DNA of 64,000 nucleotides from Moheibacter stercoris (GTDB lineage: Bacteria > Bacteroidota > Bacteroidia > Flavobacteriales > Weeksellaceae): the NCBI RefSeq assembly GCF_040545805.1, contig NZ_JBEPMO010000007.1, positions 1 to 64,000 on the forward strand, given 5' to 3'. The position numbers were made by a program, and so were the translations under genes. The notes under the pieces are model-generated. The model saw only the letters and a list, made by a program, of their open reading frames with translations, had not been told where the DNA came from and made no database searches. Positions 7,902 through 15,993 of the stretch are shown piece after piece; positions within the stretch are counted from its first letter, which is position 1; the number at the start of each line of letters is the position of its first letter.

Positions 7902-7909
7902 TACATTTG
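7902..7909 (+). promoter_or_regulatory. -7 box of meaB
   Basis: TACATTTG matches TAnnTTTG exactly and ends 6 nt before the meaB ATG. A normal start site would fall at or next to the start codon, so the mRNA may be nearly leaderless. There is no TTTG at the -33 position. Confidence 0.5.
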
Positions 7910-7915
7910 TGATAG

Positions 7916-8887
7916 ATGAAGACAGAAACGATAGAAGAATTAGCTAAAGGTATACGAAATGGAAATCGTGTTTCTCTTAGTCGCGCCATCACATTGGCAG
8001 AGAATACCTTGATTGAAAATCAAAACAAAGCGCATCAATTGATTCAACTTCTTTTGCCATTTACTGGGAAAGCCAAGCGAATTGCGATCACCGGAGTTCC
8101 AGGAGTTGGAAAAAGTACTTTCATTGAAGGTTTTGGAAATTTGTTAACGCAGAAAGGGTTGAAAGTAGCTGTCTTAGCGATTGACCCAAGTAGTTCCTTG
8201 TCGGGAGGAAGTATTCTGGGCGATAAAACCCGTATGGAAGATTTGGCTCGAAATGAAAATGCCTATATACGTCCGTCTGCGACAGCTGGATATTTAGGAG
8301 GAATTGCATCTCGTACGTATGAAGCCATGTTGTTATGTGAAGCGGCGGGTTTTGATGTGATTTTAATTGAAACCGTAGGAGTAGGGCAGTCTGAAACTTT
8401 GGTGCATGAAATGACGGATTTGTTTTTGTTTCTACAAATTCCAGGTGCGGGTGATGATCTTCAAGGGATCAAACGTGGTATCATGGAAATGTCAGATATT
8501 ATTTTTGTCAACAAAGTGGATGACTTTGGTTCTGAAAAAGCAAAAGAAGTAAAAGTAACTTTGGCGAGGTCTTTGCAGTTTCTACCTCAAAAGGATTCTA
8601 GTTGGAAACGGAAAGTTTTGATGGGATCTGGATTGACTGGCAAAGGATTGGAAGAGGTTTGGACTTCGATTGAAGAATATTTTGAATTGACTACCCGCAA
8701 TGGATATATTCAAAATCGAAGAAAGGAGCAAATGAATTTGCGCGTGAAAGAATACATAAAGGAGAAAATTACTCATCGAATTATGGTTCGATATGAGCAA
8801 GATAATTCTTTGGAAAATTTGTTGCATGAAACGAATCCCTATCTACTAGCAGAGAAATGGATTCAGGAAAATTTTAAAGAGTTTTAG
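7916..8887 (+). CDS. meaB: MeaB/ArgK-type G3E GTPase (methylmalonyl-CoA mutase chaperone)
   Basis: 323 residues. MeaB proteins load and protect adenosylcobalamin on methylmalonyl-CoA mutase, using GTP. Visible are the P-loop 'GVPGVGKST', the MeaB-specific 'VLAIDPSSSLSGGSILGDKTRM', 'YIRPSATAGYLGGIASRTYEA', the Walker-B/switch region 'VILIETVGVGQSE' and the base-recognition motif 'NKVD'. The C-terminal arm supports dimerisation in the family. No mutase gene is in the window. It is divergent from ldcA and its 3' end overlaps the NlpC/P60 gene by 4 nt tail to tail. Confidence 0.94.
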   Translation: MKTETIEELAKGIRNGNRVSLSRAITLAENTLIENQNKAHQLIQLLLPFTGKAKRIAITGVPGVGKSTFIEGFGNLLTQKGLKVAVLAIDPSSSLSGGSILGDKTRMEDLARNENAYIRPSATAGYLGGIASRTYEAMLLCEAAGFDVILIETVGVGQSETLVHEMTDLFLFLQIPGAGDDLQGIKRGIMEMSDIIFVNKVDDFGSEKAKEVKVTLARSLQFLPQKDSSWKRKVLMGSGLTGKGLEEVWTSIEEYFELTTRNGYIQNRRKEQMNLRVKEYIKEKITHRIMVRYEQDNSLENLLHETNPYLLAEKWIQENFKEF

Positions 8888-9519
8888 TCAATGATGCGTT
8901 TTGCGTAAAGAAAACGTTTTGACCAATAATCGCTGCTTAAAGGAGTTACGATAACACCTTGAGATGTTGAAGCGTGAATGAATTCAATTTCGCCATCGTC
9001 TGAAACATTGTGTACGATTCCGACATGCGAAACTCTTGAGCCACCATTGGTTGCAAAGAAAACCAAATCACCGGCACGCATATTTTCTTTGTGAACAATT
9101 TCACCTTCTTTTGCTTGAGCAGCTGAAACACGAGGCAATTCGTGGTTAAACATTTGGAATACACTTTGAACAAATGCAGAACAGTCAATTCCTTTACGCG
9201 TTGTACCACCAAAACGGTATGGTACACCAAGATAGGATTCTGCTTCTGATAAAATTTGGGTTACAAACGAGTTCATGGCCATCATATGAATATCGTTTAA
9301 TTCTTCAATAGCTGTTTTTGCAGGTTTAACTTTAACAGTTGCAACCTCATTTGATTTGTTTTCAGCAAAAAGTTTTTTATTGATGATGGTGCTTTGAGTG
9401 TAGTAAGATCTTTCTAAAGGAACAAAACTAGATTTAGCTTGATTGGTCGATACTAGAGTACTACAAGACGTAGTGAATATTGCGATGACAGCAATTATTG
9501 CTAAATTTATACCTTTCAT
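8884..9519 (-). CDS. NlpC/P60 family lipoprotein (C40 peptidoglycan peptidase)
   Basis: 211 residues. The signal sequence ends with the lipobox 'FTTSC' (Cys19). After a linker of about 60 residues comes an NlpC/P60 domain (about 88-211) with the complete catalytic triad: Cys113 in 'GIDCSAFVQSVF', His165 in 'SHVGIV' and His182 in 'FIHAS'. Such enzymes cut the D-Glu to diamino-acid bond of stem peptides. The 'YRFGGTTRKGIDCSAF' block is typical of the cell-wall hydrolases. It is probably anchored in the outer membrane facing the periplasm. Confidence 0.94.
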   Translation of the reverse strand: MKGINLAIIAVIAIFTTSCSTLVSTNQAKSSFVPLERSYYTQSTIINKKLFAENKSNEVATVKVKPAKTAIEELNDIHMMAMNSFVTQILSEAESYLGVPYRFGGTTRKGIDCSAFVQSVFQMFNHELPRVSAAQAKEGEIVHKENMRAGDLVFFATNGGSRVSHVGIVHNVSDDGEIEFIHASTSQGVIVTPLSSDYWSKRFLYAKRIID

Positions 9520-9559
9520 TTCTACCCGCTAAAATTGATGATTCTTAACTTTACGTTCG

Positions 9560-9567
9560 CAAAACTA
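9560..9567 (-). promoter_or_regulatory. -7 box upstream of the NlpC/P60 gene
   Basis: TAGTTTTG on the minus strand matches TAnnTTTG and lies 40 nt before the start codon. The -33 element is not recognisable. Confidence 0.45.
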
Positions 9568-9653
9568 ATAGGATATGCGTACGGTAGGTAATCTTTTTAA
9601 GAACTTTAGGAAAACATTAACGAATGTTAAAATTTATTAACAAATCATTAATT

Positions 9654-9683
9654 AAAAAAAAACTGCCGGCAGGGAACCGGCAG
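9654..9683 (-). terminator. Terminator of the sigma factor/channel operon
   Basis: On the minus strand CTGCCGG (9683-9677) and CCGGCAG (9669-9663) form a 7-bp GC-rich stem, followed by nine T residues (A-run 9654-9662 on the plus strand). It lies about 85 nt downstream of the MscS-like gene. Confidence 0.85.
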
Positions 9684-9769
9684 AATTAGGGTTTAACTTG
9701 TTTGTATTGGTTAGGGCATTGTTAAACCTGTAGTTTAGATTTGGTTGATTGGTTTAAGTTAGTTTCAAT

Positions 9770-10579
9770 TTATTCGCTTATAATTCGGACATCTGAATTG
9801 TTCACATGTTTAATAGGAATCATAAGTTTTTCATTTTCAGTTTTTAATATCAAGCATATATTGTCAATTGATTCAATCACACCGATTTTATTGTTTATTT
9901 CAATCTTCATACCAACTGCTAAATTCTTTTTGGTATAAAATCCCAGAATCAGTCGGTATACAATATCTCTTGATCCTAATCCTACGGCAATGGTCACAGC
10001 AATTAGGGCAGCACCAATGAAATAGGATAAATTATTGGAGATAATTTCGGTATCTACGCCAATTTGGTTCAAAGCAGTTATGGAAACAAATACAAAAATG
10101 AAATAGAATACGATCGTACTAATAGCTTTTGCGCCACCTGCATCCAATGATTTCACGAGACTATGAACCAATTTTTTTGCTTGACTCGCTAAATAAGTTC
10201 CAAAAACGAAAATGATTAGTCCAATTAGTAATTTAGGCAAGTATTCCAATAGTTTTCCAATTTGTTCAGAAACTATTTTAAGATTAAGGAATTCGGCACC
10301 TATAATTAAAATTATTAAGACCAAAATGAATTTCAAAATTCCTACGATGACATTGGTAATATCAATGGAAACATTTGACTTTTGAATCAATTCATTGTCA
10401 TTGATGATTTTGTTTAATTTTTCAATTTTGGAAGCCTTTAGCAATTTCCTTACAATCCATATAATGGCTTTATAGGAAATAATAGCGATGACAACAAAAG
10501 CAAAGCCCATCAATAAATTGGGTAACATTTGCAAAAAATCAGCGTACAAATCTTCTATTAAGTGTAAAGGTAATTTCAT
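9770..10579 (-). CDS. MscS-family mechanosensitive ion channel-like membrane protein
   Basis: 269 residues. There are about five transmembrane segments: near 20-42, 75-100, 108-130, 150-170 and 180-200. The last is glycine/alanine-rich ('FIGAALIAVTIAVGLGSRDIVYRLILGFY') and continues into a short MscS β-domain with 'VGMKIEINNKIGVIESIDNICLILKTENEKLMIPIKHV'. The repeated 'LLIGLIIFVFGTYLASQAKKLV' helices match the conserved TM-helix repeat found with MscS in Bacteroidota. The C-terminal domain of classical MscS is lacking. It probably protects against osmotic shock. It is third in an operon after an ECF sigma gene and a 63-residue protein. Confidence 0.8.
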   Translation of the reverse strand: MKLPLHLIEDLYADFLQMLPNLLMGFAFVVIAIISYKAIIWIVRKLLKASKIEKLNKIINDNELIQKSNVSIDITNVIVGILKFILVLIILIIGAEFLNLKIVSEQIGKLLEYLPKLLIGLIIFVFGTYLASQAKKLVHSLVKSLDAGGAKAISTIVFYFIFVFVSITALNQIGVDTEIISNNLSYFIGAALIAVTIAVGLGSRDIVYRLILGFYTKKNLAVGMKIEINNKIGVIESIDNICLILKTENEKLMIPIKHVNNSDVRIISE

Positions 10580-10599
10580 TTTCTAATCGGTTAAATCAT

Positions 10600-10791
10600 T
10601 TATTTATTTTTCTTCTTTTTGTTGGAACCAGTGGCATTCAAAATATCAGCAATTGTAGATGGATATTTAACAGCGACTAAATCTGCTAAATCCATTGTAA
10701 GCTTAATCATGCGAATGTCTCCCATAACGCGTTCTCTCAGCATTTCTGGAACCTGTTGATTCTCAACTATTTTTTTAAATGGATTCTGCAT
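10600..10791 (-). CDS. Small conserved-type protein of unknown function
   Basis: 63 residues, no signal peptide or membrane segment. The body 'VPEMLRERVMGDIRMIKLTMDLADLVAVKYPSTIADIL' looks helical and the C-terminus is a lysine-rich tail (NKKKKNK). It starts 2 nt after the sigma factor stop and ends 20 nt before the channel gene, so the three genes are surely one operon. A cytosolic partner or regulator of the sigma factor is possible, but nothing in the sequence proves it. Confidence 0.75.
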   Translation of the reverse strand: MQNPFKKIVENQQVPEMLRERVMGDIRMIKLTMDLADLVAVKYPSTIADILNATGSNKKKKNK

Positions 10792-10793
10792 GC

Positions 10794-11360
10794 TTACAAT
10801 TTTTGGTAAATTAACAGGAGGTTTGACTTAGCTCGGTTTAGCCTCATCTTTACGGCACTCTCCCCCAGGTTGTTAAGGTTAGCTATTTCTTTGATCGACA
10901 AATCATCTTGATATTTCATCAAGAGTAAAGCTTTTTCTTCAGGTTTAATTTGTTGTAAGGAGGCAAATAATTTTTCAGTTTTCATTTCGAAAATTTGTGC
11001 ATCATCTACTTCTTCAAGGAATTGATCTTCTATATCATCTTCCATTGAAAACGTGTTTTTATGACTTTTTATTTCTCGTTGTAAATGATTGATACAATGA
11101 TTATAGGTAAATGCATAAATCCAAGTAGAAAATTTGGAATCACCTTTAAATGTTTTCAGCTTGACAAAGAGCTTCACAAAAATGTCATGGGTTAAATCTT
11201 GTGCATCTTCTTTCGAAGCAATAAAACTTAGACATTTGTTGTAAACAATCGTGACATACCTATCATACAACAGACCGAACAAATGTGTATCATTTGATTT
11301 GATTATCTCTTGTACAAGTTCCTCATCTGTTATCTTATCGATTGAAGTTTGGAACGCCAT
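10794..11360 (-). CDS. ECF-type RNA polymerase sigma factor
   Basis: 188 residues. Region 2 (about 20-90) contains 'LFGLLYDRYVTIVYNKCLSFI...EDAQDLTHDIFVKLFVKL..FKGDSKFSTWIYAFTYNHCINHL'. Region 4 (about 130-185) contains 'LQQIKPEEKALLLMKYQDDLSIKEIANLNNLGESAVKMRLNRAKSNL', a helix-turn-helix. Region 3 is absent, as in all ECF factors. No transmembrane anti-sigma gene follows; instead a 63-residue soluble protein and an MscS-like channel do. Targets are unknown. An upstream motif suggests autoregulation. Confidence 0.92.
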   Translation of the reverse strand: MAFQTSIDKITDEELVQEIIKSNDTHLFGLLYDRYVTIVYNKCLSFIASKEDAQDLTHDIFVKLFVKLKTFKGDSKFSTWIYAFTYNHCINHLQREIKSHKNTFSMEDDIEDQFLEEVDDAQIFEMKTEKLFASLQQIKPEEKALLLMKYQDDLSIKEIANLNNLGESAVKMRLNRAKSNLLLIYQKL

Positions 11361-11381
11361 TGACTTGTTTTCAATTATTAT

Positions 11382-11407
11382 GACACCAGTGTTTCAAAAA
11401 AGTCACA
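11382..11407 (-). promoter_or_regulatory. Possible ECF-type promoter of the sigma operon
   Basis: On the minus strand TGTGAC (11407-11402) is separated by 16 nt from TGTC (11385-11382), about 22 nt before the start codon. This looks like an ECF -35/-10 pair rather than TAnnTTTG. The assignment is inference from a single site. Confidence 0.35.
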
Positions 11408-11410
11408 TAA

Positions 11411-11663
11411 TTTTTTTAAAAAATTTCATCCTAAAGATAATTAAAATATTTAAATATCTGAAAATGAACAAGTAAAAGCGTTAAAATAATAAAAAAAAAT
11501 GAAAAAAAACTTTCTTCCTCTTCCTAAATCGACTAAATATTTGCTGAAATTTCCCAAAAAAAAAGTATCTATAATCCTAAATTTTGGGCAGGTTTGATCG
11601 GATTTATCGAGTACAATAAATCAGGTTGCAATAAAATTTAAATAGGATTCTTGTTGAAAAAGA
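11411..11663. other. AT-rich intergenic region, no gene seen
   Basis: The 303 bases between the sigma gene and the KAS III gene hold only the possible ECF promoter near the sigma start. The rest is very AT-rich with long A runs, no coding frame of substance on either strand and no convincing terminator stem. Confidence 0.6.
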
Positions 11664-12737
11664 TTAGGGCATTTTGTAGACAATCGCATTGATGTTCATA
11701 CCAGCACCTACAGCACCAAGGACAATATGATCGCCTGAATGAAATTCGTGATTGCCCAATTGTTTCTTTTGAATCAAATCATACATAGTAGGAACGGTAG
11801 CAACCGAAGTATTCCCTAATTTTTGAACCGTCATCGGCGCAATATCATGGTCGAAATCCGTGATGTTGTAAAGTTTATGCAAACGTTCTACCATGGCATA
11901 ATCCATTTTGGCATTGGCCTGATGAAGCAAAACTTTGTTGATATTCGTGAATTCAACTCCTGAATTGTCGATAACGCGTTTGATCAATGCTGGAACTTTA
12001 CGTAAGGCATATTCGTATACTTTACGTCCACGCATTTTGATATTAATTTTGGATCCTTCGTAATCTGATTTTAAGGAAACATCATTTAATAAATACGTCA
12101 TTTCATCCATAGAATCAGAAATGGTATCATAGGATAAAATACCCATTTTCTCTGTTCCTTCTTTGGCTTCCAACACGATTGCACCTGCGCCATCTGCGAA
12201 AATCATAGCGGTTCTATCATGTGGATCAACTGCTCTTGATAAGGTGTCAGCACCAATGATTAAAGCTTTTTTAGCTGTTCCCGACATGAAAATATGATGA
12301 GCCAAAATAATTCCTTCAATCCAACCTGGACAACCAAATAACATATCGTATGGACGACATTTGTTATTTTTGATTCCCAATTTATGTTTGACACGAGTGG
12401 CGATAGAAGGCATATTGTCAACCTGACGATGTTCAGCATCGATGTCACCATAATTGTTGGCAACGATTACATAATCCAAGTCTTCTTTGTCAATCCCTGC
12501 ATCTTCGATTGCTCGTTGAGCTGCAATTGTTGCGATATCAGAGGTGTATAAATTGTTTTCTGCATATCGTCTTTCTTCAATTTCTGTAATTTCTTGGAAT
12601 TTTTGAATAATTTCCTGGTTCGTTTTTTCTATTCTGATTCCTGCTTCGTCATAAAATTCATAGTTCAGAAAATCTGAATTTTTGACGATTCTTTCAGGTA
12701 AAAAGTGACCAGATCCAGTAATGATGGTATTCAACAT
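11664..12737 (-). CDS. 3-oxoacyl-ACP synthase III family protein (FabH-like)
   Basis: 357 residues. It has the thiolase fold with the KAS III triad: Cys136 in 'YDMLFGCPGWIEG', His in 'VLLHQANAKMDYAM' and Asn in 'LGNTSVATVPTMYDL'. The glycine-rich C-terminus 'GDHIVLGAVGAGMNINAIVY' closes the active site. These enzymes condense an acyl-CoA with malonyl-ACP. At 357 residues, with the 'EIQ...RYAENNLYTSDIA' N-terminal region, it resembles the longer KAS III-like proteins of Bacteroidota more than canonical FabH (about 317). It may therefore serve a special acyl product rather than general fatty acid initiation. It stands 62 nt after nth on the same strand. Confidence 0.87.
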   Translation of the reverse strand: MLNTIITGSGHFLPERIVKNSDFLNYEFYDEAGIRIEKTNQEIIQKFQEITEIEERRYAENNLYTSDIATIAAQRAIEDAGIDKEDLDYVIVANNYGDIDAEHRQVDNMPSIATRVKHKLGIKNNKCRPYDMLFGCPGWIEGIILAHHIFMSGTAKKALIIGADTLSRAVDPHDRTAMIFADGAGAIVLEAKEGTEKMGILSYDTISDSMDEMTYLLNDVSLKSDYEGSKINIKMRGRKVYEYALRKVPALIKRVIDNSGVEFTNINKVLLHQANAKMDYAMVERLHKLYNITDFDHDIAPMTVQKLGNTSVATVPTMYDLIQKKQLGNHEFHSGDHIVLGAVGAGMNINAIVYKMP

Positions 12738-12799
12738 AGCAAGAAATTCAAAATTTTAAGTGCAAATTTAATAAATATAAACTTGAATTAACGTTAAGT

Positions 12800-13432
12800 T
12801 CATTCAGGATTTTTGGCTAGAATATTTCGGGTGATATAATCCTTCTCCAAATTCCATCCTCGAGCAGGCGAATATTCTCTTCCATAATAGATGATTTGCA
12901 GATGCAATTTGTTCCAAGTTTCTCTTGGAAATAAACGTTTTGCGTCTTTTTCGGTTTGTTCGACTGATTTTCCATTGGATAATTTCCATCGGTGCATTAA
13001 TCGATGAATATGGGTGTCCACTGGAAAAGCTGGATGACCAAAAGCTTGAGCCATGACCACCGATGCTGTTTTATGGCCAACGCCAGGAAGTTCTTCCAAT
13101 TGATCGAAACTTTCAGGAACTTCACCATCGTATTTTTCTACCAAGATCTCGGAAAGTCTTTTGATGTTTTTGGCTTTGGTGTTGGATAATCCAATTTGTC
13201 TGATGAGGTATTTGATTTCCTCCACATCTAGCAAACTCATTGCTTTGGCATTGCTTGCTCTTGCAAATAAATCGGGAGTTACCTCATTGACTTTTTTGTC
13301 CGTAGTTTGAGCAGACAATAAAACGGCAATTAACATGGTAAATGGATCTGTGTGGTCAAGTGGGATGGGAGGTTGTGGATATAATCTCTCCAATTCCGTC
13401 ATTACATAAATCGCTCGTTCTTTTTTTGTCAT
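12800..13432 (-). CDS. nth: Endonuclease III, iron-sulfur-cluster-less
   Basis: 210 residues. Endonuclease III is a DNA N-glycosylase/AP lyase for oxidised pyrimidines. The helix-hairpin-helix 'LEELPGVGHKTASVVMAQAFG' carries the catalytic Lys121, and 'FPVDTHIHRLMHRW' the catalytic Asp139. In E. coli the C-terminus binds a [4Fe-4S] cluster through four cysteines. Here that region reads 'IIYYGREYSPARGWNLEKDYITRN' and the whole protein contains no cysteine. The fold must therefore be stable without the cluster. Similar cluster-less versions are, as I recall, common in Flavobacteriia. Start ATG at 13432. Confidence 0.93.
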   Translation of the reverse strand: MTKKERAIYVMTELERLYPQPPIPLDHTDPFTMLIAVLLSAQTTDKKVNEVTPDLFARASNAKAMSLLDVEEIKYLIRQIGLSNTKAKNIKRLSEILVEKYDGEVPESFDQLEELPGVGHKTASVVMAQAFGHPAFPVDTHIHRLMHRWKLSNGKSVEQTEKDAKRLFPRETWNKLHLQIIYYGREYSPARGWNLEKDYITRNILAKNPE

Positions 13433-13513
13433 TCCGCTATAAAATTAAACTTTGCCAATGTTTACCTTTTTAAGATAAACGATGGCAAAGTTATAGGTTT
13501 CAAAAGGAAGAAA

Positions 13514-13801
13514 TTAATCTTCGCTTAAAATTTCATTTACGTCTGCAAATCCGCCTCCATTGAAAGCGTCATCAATTCCATTTTCATTTAGAAAATTTAA
13601 TACAGAGGAAGCGCGTTTTCCACTGCGGCAAAAAATTACCAAAGGTTTTGGAAGAGATTTTAATTCTTCCAAACGATCTGGAATTTCTCCCATTGGGATG
13701 TTGATTGCTTTTTCAACCAATCCATCTACTTCTAATTCATAGGGTTCGCGAATGTCTACTAAGCTCGCATTCGGATTTTTTATTGCTTCTACTGTTGTCA
13801 T
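13514..13801 (-). CDS. Single-domain rhodanese-like protein
   Basis: 95 residues from ATG 13801 (MTTVEAIKNPNASLVDIREPYEL). A longer frame begins with a TTG inside the preceding gene and is less likely. It is a single rhodanese domain: 'VDIREPYELEVDGLVEKAINIP' at the start, the active-site loop 'LVIFCRSGKRASSVL' with the sulfur-carrying Cys, and 'AFNGGGFADV' near the end. Such proteins carry persulfide sulfur to acceptors in the cytosol; the acceptor is not evident. It lies 59 nt downstream of the M13 peptidase gene on the same strand. Confidence 0.88.
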   Translation of the reverse strand: MTTVEAIKNPNASLVDIREPYELEVDGLVEKAINIPMGEIPDRLEELKSLPKPLVIFCRSGKRASSVLNFLNENGIDDAFNGGGFADVNEILSED

Positions 13802-13860
13802 TTTTATTATTTTTTTTCTAAAAAATAGCCATTTAAAGATTTTAGGTATGATCATTTTTC

Positions 13861-15879
13861 TTACCAAATTACGATTCTTTCTTCTTTTGGTTTGTACATT
13901 TTGTCTCCTTCTTTCACATCAAAAGCTTTGTAAAATCCGTCAATGTTTTCCAATGGACCAATTGCACGAAAATAACCTGGAGTATGCGGGTCAGTTTTTA
14001 CTTGATTGATCAAGGCAGCATCTGTTGATTTGGTTCTCCAAATGGTGGCCCAAGATATGAAGAATCGTTGTTCTTGGGTAAATCCATCAATTAATCCTGG
14101 ATTTCCTTTGTCTTTTAAGTACATCAACAAAGCATCATAGGCAACGTTCAATCCACCTAAATCCCCAATATTTTCACCTAAGGTATAATCTCCATTTACA
14201 AAAGTTCCTGGAACGGGTTCATATTGTGAGAATTGTTCCGATAATCTTTTTCCAGCGGCTTTGAATTTTGCATGATCTGATTCTGTCCACCAATTCACCA
14301 AATTTCCATCTCCATCATATTGAGAACCACTATCGTCAAATCCATGGGAAACCTCATGTCCAATAACCGCACCAATTCCACCAAAATTTACAGCAGCGTC
14401 TGCTCTCATATCAAAGAAAGGAAATTGAAGAATTGCAGCTGGGAAAACGATTTCATTATTAGAAGAATTGAAATACGCATTAACTGTTTGAGGTGACATA
14501 CCCCATTCTTGTTTGTCTACTGGTTGTCCGATTTTTTCTAAATTTCGGTTGTAGTGCCATTTTCTGATGTTCATTCGGTTTTTGAACAAAGCTCCTTCTT
14601 CTTTGTGCGAAACGATTTCCAATTGAGAATAATCTTTCCACTTATCTGGATACCCAATTTTCACTGTAAACTTCCCTAATTTTTCCAAAGCTTTTACTTT
14701 GGTTTCAGGTGACATCCATTCCAAATTGTTGATGTGAACTTTGAATGATTTAAACAAATAATCAATCATTTCTTGCGCATTGGCTTTGGCTTCTGGTGGA
14801 AAATTTTCTTTGACATATAATTTTCCTAAAAGTTCCCCAACCGATCCATTTACGAACTCCAATCCTCTTTTTTCAATTGCACGTTGTTCTTGTTGACCTT
14901 TCATTTGTCGACCGTGGAAATCGAAACTTAGTTCATCCAATTCTTTGGTCAAAATTCCTGAAGCTCCTTCAATCAAATGAAATTTCATGAATTGCTTGAT
15001 GGTTGGAAGATTTCCTTCGTTTAAAATTTGATCTAAATTTTGGAAATATTTGATTTCTCCGATAATAACAGAATCTGTTTTAACACCTAAATCGGTTAAG
15101 AATTTAGCCAAATCGATGTTTTTAGATAATTTATTCAAATCCTTTACAGCATAAGGATTGAAGCGTAATTTTGCATCACGAATTTGCTCAACAGTTAACA
15201 TATTGGACGCAATCGTTTTCTCAAATCCAACAATCTTCGGACCTTTTAAATCACGCGTTTTCTCACCGGTAAACGAATAGATTTTATCGATAAATTGTGA
15301 ATACTTGTTTAATGTTTCACGGTTGTTTTCATCATCTTTTTGGTAATAAGCACGACCCAAACCAAGACTAGCATTGCCTAAATAAACGGTGTTCATTTGG
15401 CTGTTTTTCATATGCGCTCTAACGAAAAATCCATAAAAAGGATTCAAGCCGATTGGCGTTACCTCCGTTAAATACGACTGAAGATCTTTAAGATTGTTGA
15501 TTTTATCAATTCTATCAAGATAAGGCTGAATGGGTTTTAAACCTGTTTTGTTACGAGCATCAAAATCAATATATGAACGGTATAAATCACCAATTTTTTG
15601 TTCATCGCTACCTTTTTGAGCATTGGAATTTAATAAACTGTTTAAGATTTTCAAGTTGATTAAATCGGTATTTTCACGAAGTTCATCAAAATTTCCCCAA
15701 CGAGAACGATCCGAAGGAATTTGGGTTTTGTTCATCCAATTTCCATTGACAAATTGGTAAAAGTCATTTTGTGGTTTAGCTGTTAAATCCATGTTAGACA
15801 CATCGATTGCTTTAAAATTTGTTTGTCCAAAGCTAGCGGCACAAACCAAGGATAAACCCCATAAAATTGTTTTTTTCAT
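13861..15879 (-). CDS. pepO: M13 family zinc endopeptidase (PepO/neprilysin type)
   Basis: 672 residues with a signal peptide (about 1-18, 'LSLVCAASFGQ'). The substrate-binding 'VNAYFNSSNNEIVFPAAIL' precedes the zinc site 'GAVIGHEVSHGFDDSGSQYDGDGNL' (HExxH with two His ligands). The third ligand and helper Asp are in 'LGENIGDLGGLNVAYDA'. The protein ends 'ERIVIW', close to the canonical xCxVW end but without the cysteine. M13 enzymes cut oligopeptides; with this signal peptide it acts in the periplasm or outside the cell. A -7 box lies about 55 nt upstream. Confidence 0.95.
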   Translation of the reverse strand: MKKTILWGLSLVCAASFGQTNFKAIDVSNMDLTAKPQNDFYQFVNGNWMNKTQIPSDRSRWGNFDELRENTDLINLKILNSLLNSNAQKGSDEQKIGDLYRSYIDFDARNKTGLKPIQPYLDRIDKINNLKDLQSYLTEVTPIGLNPFYGFFVRAHMKNSQMNTVYLGNASLGLGRAYYQKDDENNRETLNKYSQFIDKIYSFTGEKTRDLKGPKIVGFEKTIASNMLTVEQIRDAKLRFNPYAVKDLNKLSKNIDLAKFLTDLGVKTDSVIIGEIKYFQNLDQILNEGNLPTIKQFMKFHLIEGASGILTKELDELSFDFHGRQMKGQQEQRAIEKRGLEFVNGSVGELLGKLYVKENFPPEAKANAQEMIDYLFKSFKVHINNLEWMSPETKVKALEKLGKFTVKIGYPDKWKDYSQLEIVSHKEEGALFKNRMNIRKWHYNRNLEKIGQPVDKQEWGMSPQTVNAYFNSSNNEIVFPAAILQFPFFDMRADAAVNFGGIGAVIGHEVSHGFDDSGSQYDGDGNLVNWWTESDHAKFKAAGKRLSEQFSQYEPVPGTFVNGDYTLGENIGDLGGLNVAYDALLMYLKDKGNPGLIDGFTQEQRFFISWATIWRTKSTDAALINQVKTDPHTPGYFRAIGPLENIDGFYKAFDVKEGDKMYKPKEERIVIW

Positions 15880-15933
15880 TATGGTTACAATTTTTTATTA
15901 ATGATTGTATAAGTTGGTGAAATCTTATTCTTA

Positions 15934-15941
15934 CAAATCTA
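15934..15941 (-). promoter_or_regulatory. -7 box of the M13 peptidase gene
   Basis: TAGATTTG on the minus strand matches TAnnTTTG. It lies in the 114-bp divergent region shared with the threonine dehydrogenase gene; no -33 box is clear. Confidence 0.45.
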
Positions 15942-15962
15942 TAAGAAATTTGCTATAAATAG

Positions 15963-15970
15963 TATATTTG
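15963..15970 (+). promoter_or_regulatory. -7 box of the threonine dehydrogenase gene
   Basis: TATATTTG matches TAnnTTTG exactly, 23 nt before the ATG at 15994. It is back to back with the M13 peptidase promoter. Confidence 0.5.
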
Positions 15971-15993
15971 CTAGGCAAAACAAGCAATATATA

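Noticed and set aside
9600..9660. TTAAC-rich stretch as a third Pho box
   Set aside because: The ATTAACG, GTTAAAA and TTAACAAA words do not have 11-bp spacing and no TAnnTTTG follows 10 nt later; the stretch lies between gene ends.
13802..13867. N-terminal extension of the rhodanese protein
   Set aside because: It starts at a TTG inside the M13 peptidase gene, and the basic hydrophobic residues it would add do not belong to the domain.
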